Shown here in pieces: positions 20,430 through 31,588 of a stretch of DNA of 64,000 nucleotides (position 1 is its first letter; every line of letters begins with the position of its first letter). Below the pieces are notes generated by a model, which was given only the letters and a program-made list of their open reading frames with translations, ran no database searches and was not told where the DNA came from. The position numbers and the translations under genes are program-made. The DNA comes from Dipteris shenzhenensis (taxonomy: Eukaryota > Polypodiophyta > Polypodiopsida > Gleicheniales). The DNA lies in the NCBI GenBank assembly GCA_047967505.1, contig CM106540.1; one strand, written 5' to 3'.

Positions 20430-21880
20430 TATATCTTCTAAACTAAGCACATCAGATTTTTCCATGAATCTAACTTTTTGACTTTCAATAAGCCAATGCA
20501 CAATGTCCCTTATCATAATGTTACTGGCTGGTTTCTTGATGTCTGTAGAGTACTATTTGAAGCTACTCTCTGTCTTTTTAAGCTTCACATATGTACTTTT
20601 TAAGAAAAAGTACATATCATGAATTGTGTGGACTCCCATGTATTTCAAAAGTATCATCTCCATATTTTCTTTTGAAATGTCATTTACCTAAGGGCATAGT
20701 AACAAAACAAGTCACAATATATTAACAAATTCGAAGCAAATGATTTAAATAATCAAGCCTAATGTAAAAGGCTATTACATACTCTTTTATACTCGCTTGA
20801 AATCGTAGTCACCTCCATGTCTGTACCTTGAATATCTTTTAAGTTCTAATTCAAATTAAAAAAATTGAGATTAAAATCAAGGTATAAAGACATCAAATCA
20901 TAGAAAATAAATTCTAACTATAAGAATACCTTGCATCTCTTTCCTCAAGATTTATCACTTCTTTGCATGCTCTTTTGTTCTAAGTGATCTCTCATTTTTT
21001 CACTCACCTATGAATGATAAACAACAAGTAGTGTTAATGCCATCGAAAAGAATTATGTAAAGAATACAAGCATACAAAGTGCTTTCTTTACTTTTAAAGG
21101 GTATTGCATAAACGAAAACTTTTACCTTTCTCTTTTGTTCACTTTTTCTAGACATTTCATTCGTAGAATCAATCACATTTGACATTGGATCCTTAAAATA
21201 TGGCAAAATTAAATTAAAACTTGTCTAAAAAGAAGATGCTGATAGATGTGACATTAGTTTTAAAATACACAATTAAATCAAAGAAAATAGCTTCAATCAT
21301 AAAGCATATCTAAAAGATAAAGGCAATTCATACCTTATCTTCATTTGTAGTGATGTCACCATGAAGCATCTCAAAAAATGTCATCTCATTCATATTAACA
21401 GTTGCTTCACCCATAAGAATCCTGATATAAAATATTCAAGATAGATGAATTGTGAATAACTGAATGGTTAATAATACTTTTTCAAAATAGAAGACAACTC
21501 ATGATTGAAACTTACACACCTGATCAGAGTGATAATACTCAAACCCTTCGAATCTGTTCACCATGAACTTATCTAGCTACACAAAAGAACATATGATTGA
21601 GTTAAAGAAAAAATTTTGTATTATTTAAGAAATAAAAAAGATATCTTATATTGGAAATGCTTCAACAACCTCAGATGTTGGACATCCTTATCCATAAAAT
21701 GATGCTCATGGATGATGCCTTTAATATGTTGTTGTTCTTCCTTTTTATGTCATACACCTCATCATACATAGGTGTAAAACTTGCCCCTAAGATCAGAGCA
21801 ATAGAAACTTGAGATTTATCTTGCAAAGAGAGATGCTCCTTGTTCTCTTTGAAGGACACATCCTTTGATGCATCTCCCAT
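20430..21880 (-). pseudogene. Probable decayed multi-exon gene, product unknown
   Basis: The minus-strand ATG at 21880 opens MGDASKDVSFKENKEHL. After a frame slip the exon continues EEQQHIKGIIHEHHFMDKDV. Separate exon-like pieces with AG/GT borders follow: LDKFMVNRFEGFEYYHSDQ (about 21520-21577), MGEATVNMNEMTFFEMLHGDITTNEDK (about 21336-21422), NVIDSTNEMSRKSEQKRK (about 21130-21190), a segment near 20915-20995 with one TGA, one near 20780-20845, and a last one at about 20440-20690 (NMEMILLKYMGVHTIHD and so on) with one TAG. The phases do not all join, so it is either broken or my exon ends are wrong. I do not recognise a family. Confidence 0.35.
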
Positions 21881-22442
21881 AGGTATTTTCCCTATATAAA
21901 AAACATAATGCCATAAATTCAGCCCCCTCTCTCATATCCAAATGCAAAAACATACATGCCATAAATTCAGCCCCCTCTCTGACATCCAAATGCAAAAGCA
22001 TAAATGCCATAAATTTAGCCACCTTCTTTCTCTAAGTGCTTAACATACGTGCCATAAAGGCAGCCACATGCATTCTCCAAATGGAAAACACACATGCCAT
22101 AAATTAAACCCCTTCTCCCATAAATTCAGCACCCTCCCTTACATCCAAATGCATAAACATACATGCCATAAATTCAGCCCCCTGCTCCCCCCTCCCTTAC
22201 ATCCAAAGGCAAAAACATACTTGCTATAAATTCAGCCACCTAACTTTTCCAAGTGTATAACATACATGCTTACAAATCAGCCCCTTCTTTCTCTAAATGC
22301 AATGAATACATGCCATAAATTCATAAACCAATTCTCTTTGCCCAAAAATTCAGCGTTCTCCCTTAAATCCAAAAGCATAAATATACATGCCATAAATCCA
22401 GCACCTTCTCTATAGCATACTACCTCTCTTCACCCATAAATT
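21881..22442. repeat. Satellite array, period about 48 bp (part 1)
   Basis: Tandem copies of a unit reading CATAAATTCAGCCCCCTCCC, then TTACATCCAAATGCATAAACATACATGC, with many variants. This is the left third of an array whose other parts lie at 27571-28035 and 40255-40727, now separated by retroelement insertions. Confidence 0.9.
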
Positions 22443-22573
22443 TGTTAGAGCTATATATAGCTTGCCCTAACTTGAACTAGGTCTCACCTATATATGTAAC
22501 TAGTGATCAATATGAATCAGTCTTTGGGAGTCTATTTGTTGTGTCCATCATCTCTTCTTCTTCTCTCTCAACA
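22443..22573 (+). repeat. Copia-1 5' LTR
   Basis: Begins TGTTAGAGCTATATATAGC, ends TCTCTCTCAACA. CTATATATAGC near its start may serve as a TATA element. Confidence 0.93.
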
Positions 22574-22588
22574 TGGTATCAGAGCTAC
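22574..22588 (+). other. Copia-1 primer binding site
   Basis: TGGTATCAGAGCTAC is complementary to the 3' end of plant initiator-Met tRNA, as in most plant copia elements. Confidence 0.9.
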
Positions 22589-23209
22589 AAAGGTTTTGCT
22601 ATTGTATGTTCACTGTAATGAAGAAAGACAGGAAGTATTAGTTGTTGATTTGATTACATAGCACTTTCAGTATCTCATCACTTATTTTCTCTTGTCGATT
22701 TTGACATGTCTAACTTGATGTGGTTTTTTGAAGGTATTCTAGTGCAAATTTGAGAAAGTTATCAGCGGCAAATGGATCGTAAATCAATTTGGAGATGTAG
22801 CTCTCATCGTGCTCTTCGTTCTGAGCACTTAAACGTCCTAATCAGACTTCAGAGTAGAAAGTTACGTCAGTTTTTGTGACGACTACTTTTTTCTTGGTTT
22901 CGTGATCGGCATGCTCGTACTACTTTTCGCCAAGAATCTCATGGCTTCATGATAAACGTATTGGTTTGGTGATCATCATGATTGTAGTGCTTTTCACAAA
23001 AAATACCTCTGTTTCATGATCAACAAGTTCTGCTTTTCTCCAAAAATATCGTGGTTTCGTGATTAACAAGCTCAAAGCGCTTTCTTGGCATGCATGCTAT
23101 TTCTAGTATACTCCCATCTCATGTTCTATCCTTTTTTGGGGTATCTTGAGAGTGACCATTGTATTCTTGATCATTGACGTGAGCTCTGACAAACGTATTC
23201 TCCCAAAGT

Positions 23210-24237
23210 ATGATGGCAACATCTATAATCGTCAACGGCTTTCCTTCTGGCCAACGATCCGTTCCTCTGTTTCAAGGACATGGTTTTCCTGGTTGGAAAG
23301 TGAAGATGTTATTGATACTCGAAGGTGATAATCTTTCAGATATTGTTCTTGGTGATCTCATTTATCCACCCCAACCTGTCGATGCAACTCTGAATCATGC
23401 TCTTATGACTCAAGGCCCTCTCTTTGAGCAATGGAGATCTGACTTTGCTGATTGGTGTTCTCGTGATAAAGCATCTCGTCGATATATTTTATCTGCTCTA
23501 CATGATTCTCTTATGCTGGATGTATTTGCCCTTCCTTCTTCTCATGCAATATGGGAATATCTCATTTCTACTTTGAGAAGAAATCTGTCATAGAGATTCT
23601 TTATCTTCATAATCTTTTGAGCACTCCATACAAAGTTGGAGCTCCTATGACAACTCATATTGACTCATTCAAGAATATCGTCAATCAACTTGCTGCTGCT
23701 GGTGCACCTACTCCATGAAATCAATTGATTTAGAGGCAGCTTGTGTTGCTTGCAAGCATCCTTTCTTCAAATATGTACATGGTGGTTATGGACATGGTGG
23801 TCATCCGTATAAAGGTGGCAATTCTTCTCATCTCAAATATCCTGAGAAACATTGTTCTTACTGTGATAAGCATGGTCATGTTCTCTGATTGTTGGGCTCA
23901 GCAATATGATGAGGAACATGGTGTTACCACTAAGCAACCCCACTTATCCAATAATTCTCCTTGCAAATATTGTGGCGGAAATCATCCATCCTTTCGGTGT
24001 TACAAGAGGCGATATGATCGCGAACGTACTCAAGCATATGCTTCTCAACAACAAGATGCCCATATGCATCAAGATGCAAATCATATATGTTCTGATGTCT
24101 CTCTAGAAAGGATACTTCATGTTCAAGATGGTTCCACTTTTATTGTTGATTCTGGTGCTACTAGTAATATGACATATCAATCTCAATGGTTACATAATTA
24201 TCATGCTCTTCCTCACAAGAAATTGGTTTATCTCTAA
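23210..24237 (+). pseudogene. Copia-1 gag and protease, frameshifted
   Basis: Copia gag is visible as VPLFQGHGFPGWKVKMLLILEGDNL and WCSRDKASRRYILSALHDS. A frame change near 23580 leads to YLHNLLSTPYKVGAP and FKNIVNQLAAAGAP, ending in TGA, and another change follows. Two zinc-knuckle-like motifs occur: CSYCDKHGH (23856-23880, broken by a shift) and CKYCGGNHPSFRC (about 23960-24000, one residue short). The protease active site IVDSGAT (about 24140-24160) is intact; the frame stops at 24237. Confidence 0.8.
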
Positions 24238-24493
24238 TGACACTACTTGTCAAGTCATGGGCATTGGACATTTATATCTTGGCACTTTTTCTTCAACAAG
24301 AGTCTTGCAAGGCGTTCTCCATGTTCCAAATCTTCAGAGAAATTTTCTTTCTATTGCATGACTTATTGATCTTGGTCTCTTTATTGGCTTTGACCACACA
24401 CAGTGTCGGATTGAAAAAGCTGGACATACCATAGCAGTTGCTCCTTGGAATGGTAACCTCTTTCAACTTTCCTTAAATGATGATATTGCTAAT

Positions 24494-26551
24494 GTGGTTA
24501 CAACCCCTGGTGATCTGGACTGCAAGCTATGGCATCATCGTTTTGTTCATTTGGATTTTGCCAAGCTACTTGCTATAAATCGTCATGATCTTGTGGATGG
24601 TATGAATCTCCCAGCTCGTCCTCACATGGGCCTCTATGAATATTGCGCTCTTGGCAAGCATCATCGAAAACCCTTTCATGCATCTACTTCAACTCATTCA
24701 TATGCTTTATTGGATCTTATTCACACTAATATATGTGGACCTTTTCCTCCATCCAAGTCTTTCTATAGGTATTTCATCACTTTCATTGACGATTGGTCAA
24801 GATATACAAGTGCATTTCTCTTGCAACATAAGTCAGAGGCCTTATCAGTATTCAAGCACTATAAAACTATTGCAGAACTTCATACTAGTTTTTGGATCAA
24901 GACCCTTCGTAGTGACAACGGTGGAGAATATATTTCTAATCTTTTTAATGATTATTTCATTGAGTGTGGCATTCATCGTGAAGATACTGTTCCATACTCT
25001 CCTCAATAATTAAATGCTCATGTAGAGTGTAAGAATCGCACCTCTCTTGATGCTATGCGATGTATGCTCCTTCATTCTGGATTATCTCAAAGCTTTTGGG
25101 CAGAAGCACTTTTGACAGCCATCTTTATGCAAAATCATTTTCCTACAACTGCACCTTCTAGTCAGATACCAATCATAGCTTGGACAGGGGAGACTCCTTT
25201 TGTATCACATTTTTGAACTTTTGGTTGCATTGCTTATATTTATGTATCAAAAGAGACGTGGAAAAATCTAGATCTTCCTGGCAAAAAGGTCATATTTATT
25301 AGATATTCTCCGAATTCTAGAGGCTATAAATTCTATAATCCCTCTTCTAAGAAGGTGATAATCAATTGCGATGCCATATTCAATGAGCAATTAATGGGAG
25401 GGGCATGGTCTATCGAGGATGCAGAGGACACTAAGTCCTTACTTTATGCCTTTCCTTTTCTATTTGATAATGATTCCACTTCTGATATCATTACTACTCG
25501 TTCATCTGATGCATCACTGCCACTCCATCTGCAGAGCAATGTGTTGACAATCTTGATTTGGATCGTGCACATACACATGCCTCTGATGATAGTGTTGATA
25601 TTTATGTTGATCTGCCTATTGATTTTGAACATGGTTCTACTCATGATTGTGTTGATGACTTTGAAATCATTGATCATGCAATGGTTGCTCATGAACACCC
25701 TACTACTTATACAGAAGCTATCTCTTCCTGCACAAAAGACACAATGGCAAGAGGAAATGGAAGGTGAATATGACTCTTTGATCTCTAAAGGTACATGGGT
25801 TCTTACTGAACTACCTCCTAATTGCACTCCTATCAAATGTAAGTGGGTTTATAAAACCAAAACTAAAGTTGATGGTTCTTTTGACAAGTTTAAAGCTCGT
25901 CTAGTTGCAAAAGGATACTCACAAATTGCAAGAGTTGATTATCATGATACTTTTTCACCCGTTGTTCGTAGCACAAGTATTCAGGTACTCTTGGCTTTTG
26001 CTACTCAATTTGATTTGGAGATTCATCAAATGGATGTGAAAACTACTTTTCTTAATGGAGATCTTAAAGAGGAGATTTATATGGAGCAACCAGAAGGGTT
26101 TATACTTCCCGGTCAAGACCATCTTGTTTGTCATCTTCATCGTGCTCTTTATGGTCTAGAACAAGCTTCCCATTCTTGGTACATGAAAATTGATCAGCTT
26201 CTAACACCTCAAGGTTTTAGCTCTTGTTTCTCTGACCCCAACTTATATGCCAAACATGATGGTGCTCTTTTTGTCATTCTTGCTTTTTATGTGGATGACA
26301 CCATACTTGTTTCCAACAATCTCGATTTCTTGCAACATGTCAAGAAAATCTTATCCTCAGCATTTGATATGGTTGATCTTGGTCTCATGTCTTGGTATTC
26401 AAGTTCAACGATTTCGTCACAAGGGAATTTTGCTACTTCGACAAACAAAATTCATTCTAGATGCAGTTCAAAAGTTTGTCTTGATGAATGCTCACTCTGC
26501 AACCACTCCTTGTCTTGTGAGCTCTGTCAAAAATACTTGATTGACTCATGA
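24494..26551 (+). pseudogene. Copia-1 integrase and reverse transcriptase
   Basis: One frame holds the GAG-pre-integrase LWHHRFVHLDFAKLL, the integrase core and the RT, interrupted by TAA (25007-25009, in the second Gln position of the conserved PQQ) and TGA (25214-25216, before FGC). In the integrase the first catalytic Asp is Asn (HTNICGP); the second (RSDNGGEY) and the Glu (VECKNRT) remain. The RT has KARLVAKGYSQ, QMDVKTTFLNGDL and an intact YVDD box (26289-26300). After YVDD a frameshift near 26390 moves the reading to the RNase H frame. Confidence 0.9.
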
Positions 26552-27170
26552 TGTTGAGGTTTCGCATCAACCCTATGCCAATCTTGTTGGTTGCCTACAG
26601 TTTGTCGATTTGAACACTCGATCACATATTATTTTTATTGCCAATTTTCTAGGTCAATATCTGGCTGCTCCCTCAATGCAACATTGGTCTGTAGCAAAAC
26701 ATGTTCTAAAGTATTTGAAAGGCACTTTTGATTTTGGATTAGTTTATCAATGTCATGCAGAATCATCTTCTATGATGTCTCTTGATCTTTTGGGATATAC
26801 AGATGCAGATTGGGCAAGCTCTCACTTTTCTACGCAGTCTACAAGTGGTAATTGCTTCTTTATCAATGGTTGCTTGGTATCTTGGGCAAGTAAGAAGCAA
26901 CGTTGTGTTGCTATTTCTACCATAGAATCTGAGTATGTAGTGGCTTCTCTAGCAGCTCAAGAATTGGTTTGGCTACAACAATTGCTTGCAGATATTGGTC
27001 ATCCTCCATCATCCAATACTCCTCTCAAATGTGATAATCAAAGTGCCATAAGTCTGGCTAAAGACTATGTTCAGCATAACAAATCCAAACATATTGTTGT
27101 TCATTACCATTATGTCAGACATGAAGTGAAGAAAGGGATGATAATGATTGAACATTGTCCCACTTCTTAG
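26541..27170 (+). pseudogene. Copia-1 RNase H
   Basis: The frame begins after a TGA (26538-26540) and reads PYANLVGCLQF, GYTDADWASS, SWASKKQRCVAISTIESEYV, CDNQSAISLAKD and NKSKHIVVHYHYVRHEV. These are typical copia RNase H motifs, with the DAD, ES/EYV and CDN acidic residues kept. TAG (27168-27170) stands before MIADILTKGL, where family members have Gln; the frame then runs on to a TGA about 18 codons later. Confidence 0.9.
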
Positions 27171-27437
27171 ATGATTGCAGATATTCTCACTAAAGGACTT
27201 AGTGAGGCATGCTTCACAGTGCTATGATCAGAACTTGGAGTGCTTGCAGCTTCTCTCTTCCAAGATTAACACACCTATGGGTGATCTTTTGTATATAAAT
27301 GCACATCTGCATTACATACTTGTAAATAATTGTACAAATGATCAACTTGTATACTTGTATATAGGAGCTCGGGTTTTTCCCTTATCCTCCCCAAGGGTTT
27401 TTTCATCCATAGCTAGAGATCTTTGTTTGAGTGGGGG

Positions 27438-27570
27438 TGTTAGAGCTATATATAGCTTGCCCTAACTTGAACTAGGTCTCACCTATATATATGTAACTAC
27501 TGATCAATATGAATCAGTCTTTGGGAGTCTATTTGGTGTGTCTATCATCTCTTCTTCTTCTCTCTCAACA
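27438..27570 (+). repeat. Copia-1 3' LTR
   Basis: 133 bp, preceded by the polypurine tract GAGTGGGGG (27429-27437), followed by target duplication AAATT. Confidence 0.93.
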
Positions 27571-28035
27571 AAATTCAGCCCCCTTCTCCCATAAATTCAG
27601 CCCCCTCCCTTACATCCAAATGCATAAACATACATGCCATAAATTCAGCCCCCTCCCTTACATCCAAAGGGAAAAACATACATGCTATAAATTCAACCAC
27701 CTTTTTTCTCCAAATGCAAAACATACATGCTTACAAATCACATGCTTCTTTCTCTAAATGCAATGAATACATGCCATAAATTCATCAACCACTTCTCTTC
27801 ACCACAAAATTCAGCCTTCTCCCTTAAATACAAATGCATAAATGTACCTACCATCAATTCAGCACCTTCTCTATAGCATACTACTTCTCTTCACCCATAA
27901 ATTCAGCCCCCTTCTCCCATAAATTCACCCCCCTCCCTAACATCCAAATGCATAAACATACATGCTGTAAATTCAGCCCCCTTCTCCCATATGTTCAGCC
28001 CCCTCCCTTACATCCAAAGGCAAAAACATACATGC
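27571..28035. repeat. Satellite array, period about 48 bp (part 2)
   Basis: Continuation of 21881-22442 beyond Copia-1. It ends at the Gypsy-1 target duplication CATGC (28031-28035). Confidence 0.9.
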
Positions 28036-28181
28036 TCTGATGTTCCATATTTTGTGTATAAATTTATTTTTAGTTTTAGTGGTAGTAGTTATTTGTGAAA
28101 CTTATTTTCATGTTGATTTTGTGTTTTGAAGATTCTAATAAGTGATTTGAGATTCAACAAATTCAAGAAAATAAATATATA
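28036..28181 (+). repeat. Gypsy-1 5' LTR, first piece
   Basis: TCTGATGTTCCATATTTTGTG corresponds to the 3' LTR start TGTGACACTCCATATTTTG; the terminal TG has decayed to TC. The piece ends at the Copia-2 target site ATATA. Confidence 0.85.
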
Positions 28182-28331
28182 TGTGGGAGAGGAGAGCACA
28201 CACAAAGGGATAGGAGACACCAAAAGTGGTGGAGCAAAAGCTACTCCAGCTTATTCCTCTATCATATATATATATATGAGTATACATGGGCACTGTACAA
28301 GTGGGTGGGTACACTGCCCTTTACCCCAACA
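28182..28331 (-). repeat. Copia-2 3' LTR (left in window)
   Basis: TGTGGGAGAGGAGAGCACAC to TTTACCCCAACA, nearly identical to 33963-34110. Confidence 0.93.
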
Positions 28332-28515
28332 ACCTCCCACTTAAAGGCAGTGTGCCTTTAAGGGAGTATAGTACACATACAATACAATCAGCCATAGGCT
28401 GAAAAACAAGATGACCAGACCGTCATCCTATGCCCATCGACACTTTACAATGTGCAAAGTGCACAGAGGATAAGCTGCTAGCAGACATCAGGTTTGTAGG
28501 ATAGAAAATGACAAG

Positions 28516-30804
28516 CTATAGATGCCTGTCAACCAAGATCTCATGCCAGATCTCACTGGGAGAGTGAACTCTCACCACCACGTGCTCCTGTGCTAAGTCC
28601 ATAGCACCCGAACTGTCACTGTGCAGAGAAAATGTCTCTGTACCACCTGTGACCATAAGCACATGCTCTACAATAGACCTCTGCTGGTCTACCCAACCTG
28701 TATCACCTGCATGCTGCTCCTGGAAGCATAAGGACCTGATGTCCACAACTACTTCCCTACTGCCAAAATCTACCATAATCATGCTACCAACTCCCACTGC
28801 AACAGAAGCAAGAACTGGAAGTGTAGCCCCAATGGCAAACATGTGAGAACCAAGTCTCAACACAGTCATGGATGCATGAAGTACTATGGCTGCCATGTCA
28901 ACCATAACTTACTGCTCAACTGATCTGTGATCGTCAAACCTACTGTGTTTCAAGTATGGAGCCAATACAGGCAATGGAGTACTCAGTAACTTCCCCCTCT
29001 CCATACTGAAACAACCAAGTATCTGAGAAACATCATCAAGACCATGCAGCTCCCACTGCAAAGCATCCCTGTCCATAAGGAACCATATGGCAAGTAACCT
29101 CAGAAGGATAGCGACCTCCTGAATACTGAGACCATAACCTGTCTCACTGCGCATCACATCCTGAGCTCTCATAACAGTATCAAACCTATGAAGCCAAGCT
29201 CGAGGGGATTGCTTCTGGCCATGGAGGCACTTACGAAGCAAACGTATCAATGATTCCTGCCCATGCGCAATATGACCCGAGTCAATAACTGTAGAAACCA
29301 CATCTGTCCTGGCATAATCATACCGGGCATCATTAGCCAAGGTATCCTCCTCACCATGCATAGCCTCATCCTCATCTGCAAGAGGCACTCCGCATCCTGG
29401 GAGTAAACTGTAACTGTCCATAGAAGATGCATCAACAATCTCCATAGGAGTATAAACCTGTGGAATACTCGAGACATCTAATTGTCTCTGACCAAAATCA
29501 GGAAGTAATCGTGGCTGTCCCAACTTTATAACCTGCTCACCATGGGAAAAACCTCCCACTCCAAGGGATATGGGCTGCCCCTGCAAAGAATTTGGAGGTG
29601 TCAGTGCACTTACACCCTCCTGGAATACCACTCTCCTGCTATCCATAGTCCTGGGCTGTCGAAACATAGCATCCTCTCTGAAATAGACATTATGGCTGCA
29701 TATCAATTCTCTAGTTGAAGAATCCCATAACCTGTAGTCCTTACTGGACTCACTATATCCAAGGAAGATACACCTTCTCGATCAGGAACCATGAGCATAA
29801 GCCTCGCAGCCAAACACACGTAAATGCTCATAACATAGTGCCTTGCCTGTAAAGAAGTCAAATGGCACTCTACCATTCAGAGATATCCTGGGTGACCTAT
29901 TAAGCAAGTATGCAGCTGTCTTACATGCCTCAGCCCAATAGCATTCGGTAAGACCTGCATATCGTAGCATGCTACCTATCCTATCCAATAGAATCCGATT
30001 TATGCCTTCTGCTAAGGCATCATGAGCAAAAAGAGGAGGAATGGTCAACACCCTCCTGATACCAAGTGTATCACATAGATGCTAAAATCTAGAAGAGGTA
30101 AACTCTGCATCACCATCAGCCATCAAGCTCAATAGCTTCTTTCCTGACTGATTTTCAGCATTACCCAAGAAGCGCTGAAATGTATCATATACATCATGCT
30201 TCTGTCGAATCAGATATACCCATATGTACTTTGTAGCAGCATCAATGAATGTCACAAAGTAAGAGGCACCACCTAGTGAAACGGTAGGCATAGGCCCACA
30301 AACTACAGTATGAACCAACTGCAATGGCTCAAGATACCTCTCACTGACTGTCTTCCTCACAAAGGAGGATCCTGACTGCTGATCATCATCACAATCATGA
30401 CATAAAATTTGAGAGACATCCATAACAAGAATGTATCTCAATGTTGTAAGGGCTTCCATACCTGCAGTAGACATATGTCCAAGTCTGGCATACCATAAAC
30501 TAGCTGATGGCTGCTTACTAATCATAAGCATCTTATCCTGGACACCTGATACATGCAATGCATAAGAGAATCCAACCCGTGATCCCCTAGCCATAACCAG
30601 ATTGCCTCTAGCAATCTTCCATGCATGATCACCCTGCATGATCACCCAAAGAGACATGATAACCTGCCTCAACCAACTGTCCAGTACTGATCTTGCTCGT
30701 AGCAAGTCCTGGTATATGTCTAACCCTCTGTAGAACAAGAATAGAGCCACTAGGCATAACAAGGTGGATATCCCCATAACCATAGACATCCATAGAATGA
30801 TCAA
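28516..30804 (-). pseudogene. Copia-2 integrase, RT and RNase H remnants in one frame
   Basis: A single minus-strand frame of about 760 codons has only three stops: TAG (30082-30084), TGA (29782-29784) and TAA (28909-28911). No shift is seen. Integrase: LWYARLGHMSTAGMEAL; the first catalytic Asp is Val (HTVVCGP); the second motif reads MADGDAEF; the Glu survives (HDALAEGINR). RT is recognisable only in patches (LRKCLHGQKQSPRAWLHRFD; DDVSQILG) and no YVDD box is found. The RNase H end is so diverged that only LTGG-like and DLAQ-like islands remain. A slip precedes this frame, caused by a 13-bp tandem duplication GGTGATCATGCAG near 30640. Confidence 0.75.
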
Positions 30805-31588
30805 TGCCCATCAAACCACTCTCCACAATGCATTCCTGATATGCACTGAACCATGACCTATGAGGGGTCATATGACATGAAGCACATGGATCTAACATCC
30901 AATCACCAAGAATGGGTACATCAGTGGCCAAGAAGGAGGTGTTAGACATAGACAAAAGAATGCCTTCATCACTGCTACTATCAGTGGAAACCCTGGCATC
31001 GATGCCTTGAAGCTCAACATGCTTCTTCTCCTTCTTCCTATCATTCTTAACCTTGCTCTTCTTCTTGTATTTTCTCAGCCATTTCCAGCAATACTTTTTC
31101 ATGTGGCCATACTTTCCACAATAGAAACATCTAACACAAGTCCGAGAGCTAGACTTGCTCCTAGAATTCCCCCTTGAACATGACCTGTTTCTACCAATTG
31201 ATCGACCTTTGGAGTGCATATCAAAGCTGTAATTCAGCCCATTAGTACATTTCAGCCCATCATGCTGTAACATAACACTATCATGGTCATACATCCGGCA
31301 TATACGAGTATAGAACTCATATGCATGGTAGTCTACACCCTGTACACCATCCTGTACCTGCAAGTAGACTGACTTCGAGAGTGATGACTGAATGATAGAG
31401 CATGCTTGCTCATCCATGTCATCCCAATCACTCTGTTTAATGCTATTAGGCTTGACACCTTTGCATTGAATGGGCTTATGCTGCCTTTTCTGCACTAACA
31501 CATCATAAATCTGCTCTTTCCAATACTGAAAGTTTGATCCATCCAACCTCTCAATATCAAAGAGGGCACTACCAGCTGTAGATGCCAT
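30629..31588 (-). pseudogene. Copia-2 gag-protease
   Basis: The minus-strand ATG at 31588 (MASTAGSALFDIERLDG) leads into copia gag: LDGSNFQYWKEQIYDVL, then a CCHC zinc knuckle CFYCGKYGHMKKYC and a Lys-rich stretch. The protease active site, normally DSGAS, reads DPCAS (WMLDPCASCHMT), so it should be inactive. The frame ends in a duplicated GGTGATCATGCAG that throws the reading out of phase with the integrase. Confidence 0.8.

Larger units (their letters stand above)
22443..27570 (+). mobile_element. Copia-1: Ty1/copia LTR retrotransposon, full length but decayed
   Basis: The element is 5128 bp with LTRs of 131 and 133 bp (TG...CA) and a perfect 5-bp target duplication AAATT (22438-22442 and 27571-27575) in the satellite array. 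The PBS TGGTATCAGAGC directly follows the 5' LTR and a GAGTGGGGG polypurine tract precedes the 3' LTR. Domain order is gag, PR, IN, RT, RNase H (Copia). The two LTRs differ by about three substitutions and one 2-bp indel, so the insertion is fairly young. Even so the coding region carries frameshifts and at least five stops, and the first integrase Asp is Asn. Confidence 0.95.
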
